Assembly (NCBI GenBank): GCA_011522945.1
Contig: WTHY01000076.1
Location: 1 to 18,220, forward strand
DNA: 18,220 nt
Source: Alphaproteobacteria bacterium
GTDB taxonomy: Bacteria; Pseudomonadota; Alphaproteobacteria; Puniceispirillales; Puniceispirillaceae
Direction of reading: 5' to 3'
A program made the position numbers and the translations under genes. How positions within the stretch are numbered: position 1 is the first letter of the stretch; each line of letters begins with the position of its first letter. This document shows positions 14,352 through 18,220 of the stretch, one piece after another. The notes under the pieces were generated by a model. It saw only the letters and a list, made by a program, of their open reading frames with translations. It did not search any database and had not been told where the DNA came from.

Positions 14352-15167
14352 TTAGGTTTGGACACTACCAGCATTGTCAGCTAGTGGTTTGTAAAAAGCA
14401 GCCGAAAATCGGGCTGCATTTCTTGCATCAATATTGAAAGGTGGCTTTAACTGCCCATGAAAATATTGGCGTACAAGTCCTTGCCAGCGACTTATGGGAT
14501 CTGCCCGTTCCATACCACATTGGTAATCAAACCATTTCTTTCCAATTGCAACATGGCCGACTTCATCTATCATTATGATTTCAAAACAGGCAGCTGTCTC
14601 TGTATCACCTACATTGTTTAGCTTTGTGATGAGTTGCGGTGTTATATCAAGGCCACGTGCTTCAAGAACTAGAGGTGCGATGGCAAGTCTTCCAGCCAGA
14701 TCTTCCTTGGTTGCCTCAGCGGCTTGCCATAGACCATCATGCGCCACAAGCGCGCCATAGGAGCTTTCTAGGTCAACCAATCTGTTATTCAACATTAAAA
14801 AGTGGCGCGCCTCATCATCTGCTACAGACAACCAATCTTTTACAAAATCAAAGGGTAGGTGATGCTTTGTAAATCGAGCTGCCATATCAAGCGCCAAATC
14901 AATGGCGTTTAATTCAATATGTGCAATTGCATGGATGAGCGCAATTCTGCCTGCAGGAGCAGCGCTAATGCGCCGTCGAGGCACATCTTTTGGCGGCAGT
15001 AATTTTGGGTGTGCTGGCCGCCCCGGCCTGTCAGGCATGTCGATAGGTTGAGCTGCTTTATAAAGACCTTGATGCAGTTCAGACACGATCTTGCGCACCA
15101 TATGCGCTTTCTCAACCGCATCAGGGCAGTCAAATGCAACTCTTAGAGCAGGGCTAATGTCAGACAT
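14352..15167 (-). CDS. DUF455 ferritin-like protein
   Basis: Member of the DUF455 family, predicted to have a ferritin-like four-helix bundle holding a di-metal (probably di-iron) centre; its biochemical role is not established. The 271 residues are cytoplasmic in appearance, with no signal peptide. Candidate metal ligands lie in helices in the order expected of ferritin-like proteins: E85 in HIELNAIDLALD, E119 and H122 in DDEARHF, E169 in LEARGLD, E202 and H205 in IDEVGHVAIG. A Pro/Arg-rich segment at about 41-66 precedes the bundle. The gene starts 15 bases after the peroxiredoxin stop, so the two are very probably cotranscribed. That pairing of a di-iron-type protein with a peroxide scavenger suggests an oxidative or iron-related role (inference). 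No strong Shine-Dalgarno is seen. Confidence 0.9.
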   Translation of the reverse strand: MSDISPALRVAFDCPDAVEKAHMVRKIVSELHQGLYKAAQPIDMPDRPGRPAHPKLLPPKDVPRRRISAAPAGRIALIHAIAHIELNAIDLALDMAARFTKHHLPFDFVKDWLSVADDEARHFLMLNNRLVDLESSYGALVAHDGLWQAAEATKEDLAGRLAIAPLVLEARGLDITPQLITKLNNVGDTETAACFEIIMIDEVGHVAIGKKWFDYQCGMERADPISRWQGLVRQYFHGQLKPPFNIDARNAARFSAAFYKPLADNAGSVQT

Positions 15168-15182
15168 GAAATTTAGAGCGCT

Positions 15183-15644
15183 TTAGCCGCCAGCTTGCAA
15201 ATGACTCAAAACATCCTCAGCATGGCCGGGGACTTTCACTTTTGGCCAAATATGGGCTACTGTGCCATTTGGATCTATGAGGAATGTAGCGCGCTGAATT
15301 CCCATATATTTTTTGCCATACATGGATTTCTCTTGCCACACACCAAATTGCTCACAAATATCGCTCTCATTATCGCAGCCTAGCAAGCAGGTTAGGTCAT
15401 ATTTAGCCCGAAATTTTGCCATTTTTTGAGGTGTGTCCTTCGAAATGCCAATAACAGCTGTATTGGCAGCGTCAAAGGCAGGGAGCAAAGATGAAAAAGC
15501 AATAGCTTCTTTTGTGCAGCCCGATGTATCAGCGCGCGGGAAGAAAAATAATACCACATTTTTGCCACTATGGTCTGCAATGTTGAACATACCATCATCT
15601 GTGGTTAGCGAAAATTCAGGACATTTATCACCAGCTGACAGCAT
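15183..15644 (-). CDS. bcp: Bcp/PrxQ-type thiol peroxidase
   Basis: Reduces hydrogen peroxide and organic hydroperoxides in the cytoplasm. The 153-residue length is typical of PrxQ. The peroxidatic cysteine is C43 in DTSGCTKEA, in the usual context after FFFPRAD. The resolving cysteine five residues later, found in E. coli Bcp, is I48 here. The alternative helix-3 position about 36 residues later is R79. Other cysteines are C8, C86, C90 and C97; C86 and C90 flank the LLG of LTCLLGC and are unusual as far as I recall. It could act as a 1-Cys enzyme, or C86, C90 or C97 could resolve. The start is fixed by an excellent AAGGAG (15652-15657) seven bases upstream. First gene of a two-gene unit with DUF455. 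Confidence 0.95.
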   Translation of the reverse strand: MLSAGDKCPEFSLTTDDGMFNIADHSGKNVVLFFFPRADTSGCTKEAIAFSSLLPAFDAANTAVIGISKDTPQKMAKFRAKYDLTCLLGCDNESDICEQFGVWQEKSMYGKKYMGIQRATFLIDPNGTVAHIWPKVKVPGHAEDVLSHLQAGG

Positions 15645-15962
15645 AGCACAGCTCCTTCATATGCAGAATAGAATGTTCCATTCTTATATAGTATCTATTC
15701 TCTATTCCGCCAGTCATTATAGGCTGCAATCATTTTTAAAAGGCAGTATGGGGGCATGAAATACAGGCATGAGGTGGTTTTGTATGTCGAGAGAAGGGGC
15801 AGTTGCTTGCAGTGCCAGAACAATTTATGAAAGCCGATCATACAAACAAAGCCTCCGTACATTCATGCAAAATTCTTGCGAAATAGCGAGACTTTCATGC
15901 CATTTGCATGTTAATTGATGAAGGTTGAATAGGCATTCAATTTTGCTGCGAAAGGCATTCAG
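15645..15962. promoter_or_regulatory. Divergent promoter region with GAATAGA/TCTATTC repeats
   Basis: 318 bases between the divergent peroxiredoxin and AsmA-like genes. GAATAGA (15666-15672) is answered by two adjacent reverse-complement copies TCTATTC (15694-15700 and 15701-15707). A stem AGAATG-TTC-CATTCT lies at 15670-15684. On the minus strand a TATAAT (15721-15716) is a possible -10 box for bcp, but no good -35 accompanies it. The repeats could be operator sites for a peroxide- or iron-responsive regulator; they match no box I can name. A 44-codon frame at 15784-15918 is considered and set aside elsewhere. Confidence 0.45.
15951..15955 (+). promoter_or_regulatory. Ribosome binding site supporting a GTG start
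   Basis: AAAGG lies seven bases before the GTG at 15963. The next upstream in-frame codon that matters is a TAG at 15930-15932, so the protein cannot begin much earlier. Confidence 0.5.
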
Positions 15963-18220
15963 GTGGTCAAACATAGGCGCAAGAAAAAATCTACGCTCGT
16001 TAGACTCGTTACCTATGTGGCGATTTTCATGCTTGTTTTGAGTGCTGCCTTGGCTGGGAGCGCATTTTGGTATCTTGAGCGACATGGCGGCCTGATTGCG
16101 CTTCTAGAGCGGAATTTATCAAGCCCCGACGATGATCTGGATATCAAGATTGGGGCTATATCTTGGCGTTTGCAATGGAGTGAGACGCCCTTTGTGCTCA
16201 ATGTCTCTGACGTTGATGTCAGCCTTGGCACACAAGCACTTACTTTGCCAGAGTCCACATTATATTTTGGAGCGCGAAGCCTGGCGACAAACGGGCAGCC
16301 TGAAATTCTTGTTGTGCAGGGTTTAGACGTAAATCTAACCCAATCCGCACAGGGCTGGGATATTCAAAATTCTGACCTGGGCGTCGACGCAGCTGTGAAT
16401 TTTAATAGTCTTGCAGAACAGCTGCAGAACGTGGCCCCAAAGCTTGGTTTGCGGCAAATTTTACTTCAGATAGAAAAAATTCAGCTGCAGGCTGAAACAG
16501 ATAGCAACGATGAAGCGTTGGTGCTTGATGAGGCAACGATCGTTCTGGATATTTCTGACCTTGCAAATATGCAGGCAAAATTCCGTGCACGGCAAGTTTC
16601 ATTAGAAGGAACCAACGGGCATATATCGATTGACTTAGATGGCGATTTATTATCGCGCTATTGGCAGATATCTATAACAGCCAAAGCTATTGAAGCCGCT
16701 GCTTTTGTGCGACAGCTACCATCTAGATTTTCACTTGCAGACTACATAATTTTTGAGAAAGAAAGCCGAATTTCAGGCAATCTATTGAGCAGTTTTGATG
16801 GCCGTAATATGCAAACTGCCACAATAGACCTATCTATGAGTGACGCGCGTTTACAGCTATCTCCACTATCTGGTGAGGGTGGAAAATTTGCATCCTTGCA
16901 GCTTTCAGCCGCCTATAGTTTAGCTGATAATGTAGTGAATATTACACGTGCTGAAATGGAACTTGCTGATAAGCGTCGCTTATCAATTAATGGCCAATTA
17001 TTGAACCTGCATGGTGAACAAGTCAGCTTGGCTGGCACAGTGCTTGCCCAAAATATCTCATTGAAGTCTATCTTAGATGATTGGCCGGAAACAGCGGCGC
17101 CGCAGGTCCGAAAACAACTAGATAGTATTTTATCCTCAGGCCTCTTCCCTTCACTTCTTATGTCATTTTCAGGTGATTATAACCCGCAACTGAACGCACT
17201 CAGCCTTTCAGAATTGACGGGAAAAGGACGATTTTCGGGTGTTCGTTTAAATGCAGGCTATGGCCAATATCGCTCTATCGTCGGGACGGTTGGCGGCGAG
17301 CTAGATATTACATTAGGCGCAGGTGGGCAGGTGAAAGATGCCCAAATTGATGCGATGATGGAAAATGGTTTCCTAATTGCAGATGGCCTTGATGCTCCTG
17401 TCCAGCTTCCAAAAGCGGGACTAAATGCGCAATTCCAGCCAGGCAATTTATTTGTCGAAACGCTGTTTGCAGATTTTGGTGATCAAGGTGATATTTCAGG
17501 CAATATGACAATAACTCTGCCTACTGCAGATAATGATACGCTCACTTTTGCCGCAGGCTTATCCTCAGAAACGCTAGATGTAGATCTATTTCAATATCTC
17601 TGGCCTGATACTGTTACGCAGAAAACAATTCAGTGGGTGAGACGCCGCATACAGGGAGGAGAGTTGGCAGATGTCTCCATGCGCCTGCAGGCTCTAAAGC
17701 CCAACGGTAAAAAAGTAGAATTCTCAGATATCACCGGCCAAGGTAAGCTGATTGATACTTCTTTTACCTGGGTTGATGGCAGCCCAAAAATTACGAGTAT
17801 TGACGCTAATCTGTCTATTCTGAATAACCAGTATAATATTGAAATCCTCAAAGGAGATATTCTAAACTCCAACGTGGAGAAGGGGACAATCACCTTAAGC
17901 CCATTGGTAGCCCCATCTGGTGTGCACCGTGATGTGCGTGTGCAATTTTCCTCGGCCGGTTCGCTTAAGGATTTGGTTGATTTGCTAGATCATCCTACGG
18001 TCAATCGTTTGCCTGCTACTGTAAAAGCGCTCGATTTTGCAGATGGCGATACGCGCTCGACTGTCAAATTCAGATCATTATTGGCAAATGGACAATTATC
18101 AACAACAGAGCTTCAGGCGGCGAGTATCATAAATACCGATAGCGTTGGTGGGCTTCCCTATAATGGTTTTCTTGATGAAGCGCGTCTGTCAGTGGCAGTT
18201 GAAAATGACCGCATTATGCT
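15963..18220 (+). CDS. AsmA/YhdP-like (DUF3971) envelope protein, C-terminus beyond window edge
   Basis: Large inner-membrane-anchored protein of the AsmA/YhdP group; characterised members form bridges thought to move phospholipid between inner and outer membranes. My translation is open from the GTG at 15963 to the end, giving 752 residues; full members usually exceed 1000, so the C-terminal AsmA-like part is missing. The N-terminus has a basic stretch (KHRRKKKS, 3-10) followed by one membrane helix (about 15-38). The rest is beta-rich and repetitive, with alternating hydrophobic residues as in the AsmA groove-forming fold. The block around 540-575 with LWPDTVTQKTIQWVRRRI followed by GGELADVSM resembles DUF3971. 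An ATG at 16029 falls inside the helix and is a poor start. It diverges from bcp-DUF455. Family placement is by style and motif, so moderately sure. Confidence 0.8.
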   Translation, partial: MVKHRRKKKSTLVRLVTYVAIFMLVLSAALAGSAFWYLERHGGLIALLERNLSSPDDDLDIKIGAISWRLQWSETPFVLNVSDVDVSLGTQALTLPESTLYFGARSLATNGQPEILVVQGLDVNLTQSAQGWDIQNSDLGVDAAVNFNSLAEQLQNVAPKLGLRQILLQIEKIQLQAETDSNDEALVLDEATIVLDISDLANMQAKFRARQVSLEGTNGHISIDLDGDLLSRYWQISITAKAIEAAAFVRQLPSRFSLADYIIFEKESRISGNLLSSFDGRNMQTATIDLSMSDARLQLSPLSGEGGKFASLQLSAAYSLADNVVNITRAEMELADKRRLSINGQLLNLHGEQVSLAGTVLAQNISLKSILDDWPETAAPQVRKQLDSILSSGLFPSLLMSFSGDYNPQLNALSLSELTGKGRFSGVRLNAGYGQYRSIVGTVGGELDITLGAGGQVKDAQIDAMMENGFLIADGLDAPVQLPKAGLNAQFQPGNLFVETLFADFGDQGDISGNMTITLPTADNDTLTFAAGLSSETLDVDLFQYLWPDTVTQKTIQWVRRRIQGGELADVSMRLQALKPNGKKVEFSDITGQGKLIDTSFTWVDGSPKITSIDANLSILNNQYNIEILKGDILNSNVEKGTITLSPLVAPSGVHRDVRVQFSSAGSLKDLVDLLDHPTVNRLPATVKALDFADGDTRSTVKFRSLLANGQLSTTELQAASIINTDSVGGLPYNGFLDEARLSVAVENDRIM

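Noticed and set aside
15784..15918. 44-codon plus-strand frame with GAGG nine bases upstream of its ATG
   Set aside because: Frames this short are common by chance, the composition is not gene-like and nothing in it is recognisable. Conservation in relatives would be needed to revive it.
1..18220. Mobile elements, CRISPR arrays, tRNA/rRNA genes, defence or toxin-antitoxin modules
   Set aside because: No transposase or integrase motifs, no regularly spaced repeats, no cloverleaf or rRNA-like sequence, and every long gene belongs to a familiar housekeeping or envelope family.

Overview
The window reads as chromosomal housekeeping DNA from an alphaproteobacterium of moderate to low GC content. 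Four things support this. RF2 (prfB) is one uninterrupted frame with no programmed frameshift. RNase E carries an internal acidic insert in its S1 domain and ends in the Gly-Trp-Trp tail known from alphaproteobacterial RNase E. The order rne / N-acetylmuramoyl-L-alanine amidase / PBP1A / prfB is typical of the class, as is the order M48 protease - DsbA-like - aroQ - accB - accC. A marine SAR116- or Rhodospirillales-like lineage is my guess from base composition and protein style, not something proven here.

Layout. Positions 1-4278 hold a minus-strand cluster, transcribed from right to left: a BepA-like periplasmic M48 metalloprotease with TPR repeats, a periplasmic DsbA-family thiol-disulfide protein, type II dehydroquinase (aroQ), biotin carboxyl carrier protein (accB) and biotin carboxylase (accC, cut by the window edge). 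A class I/II aminotransferase (4510-5691, plus) diverges from it. The 231-base gap between them holds a perfect 13-bp inverted repeat overlapping possible promoter elements. The aminotransferase converges on RNase E (rne, 5754-8174, minus), with a strong bidirectional terminator between them. A 620-base gene-free region then separates rne from a divergent plus-strand cluster: AMIN-domain amidase, PBP1A (mrcA) and RF2 (prfB), ending at 13984. After a 367-base convergent gap, a minus-strand pair encodes a Bcp/PrxQ peroxiredoxin and a DUF455 ferritin-like protein. Diverging from them is a large AsmA/YhdP-like (DUF3971) envelope protein that runs off the right edge.

How the genes fit together. 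Much of the window concerns the envelope: outer-membrane protein quality control (M48/TPR protease), periplasmic disulfide chemistry, septal amidase, peptidoglycan polymerase, and a putative phospholipid-transport AsmA-like protein. The acetyl-CoA carboxylase genes supply fatty-acid synthesis. RNase E and RF2 cover RNA turnover and translation termination.

I found no mobile element, CRISPR array, tRNA, rRNA or obvious defence or biosynthetic system. I do not think the window holds an undescribed multi-gene system. The points worth a second look are small: the 4407-4447 inverted repeat, an 18-bp tandem repeat at 2843-2878, the GAATAGA/TCTATTC repeats upstream of the peroxiredoxin gene, a Tyr-to-Val change in biotin carboxylase, and a peroxiredoxin with unusual cysteine placement.
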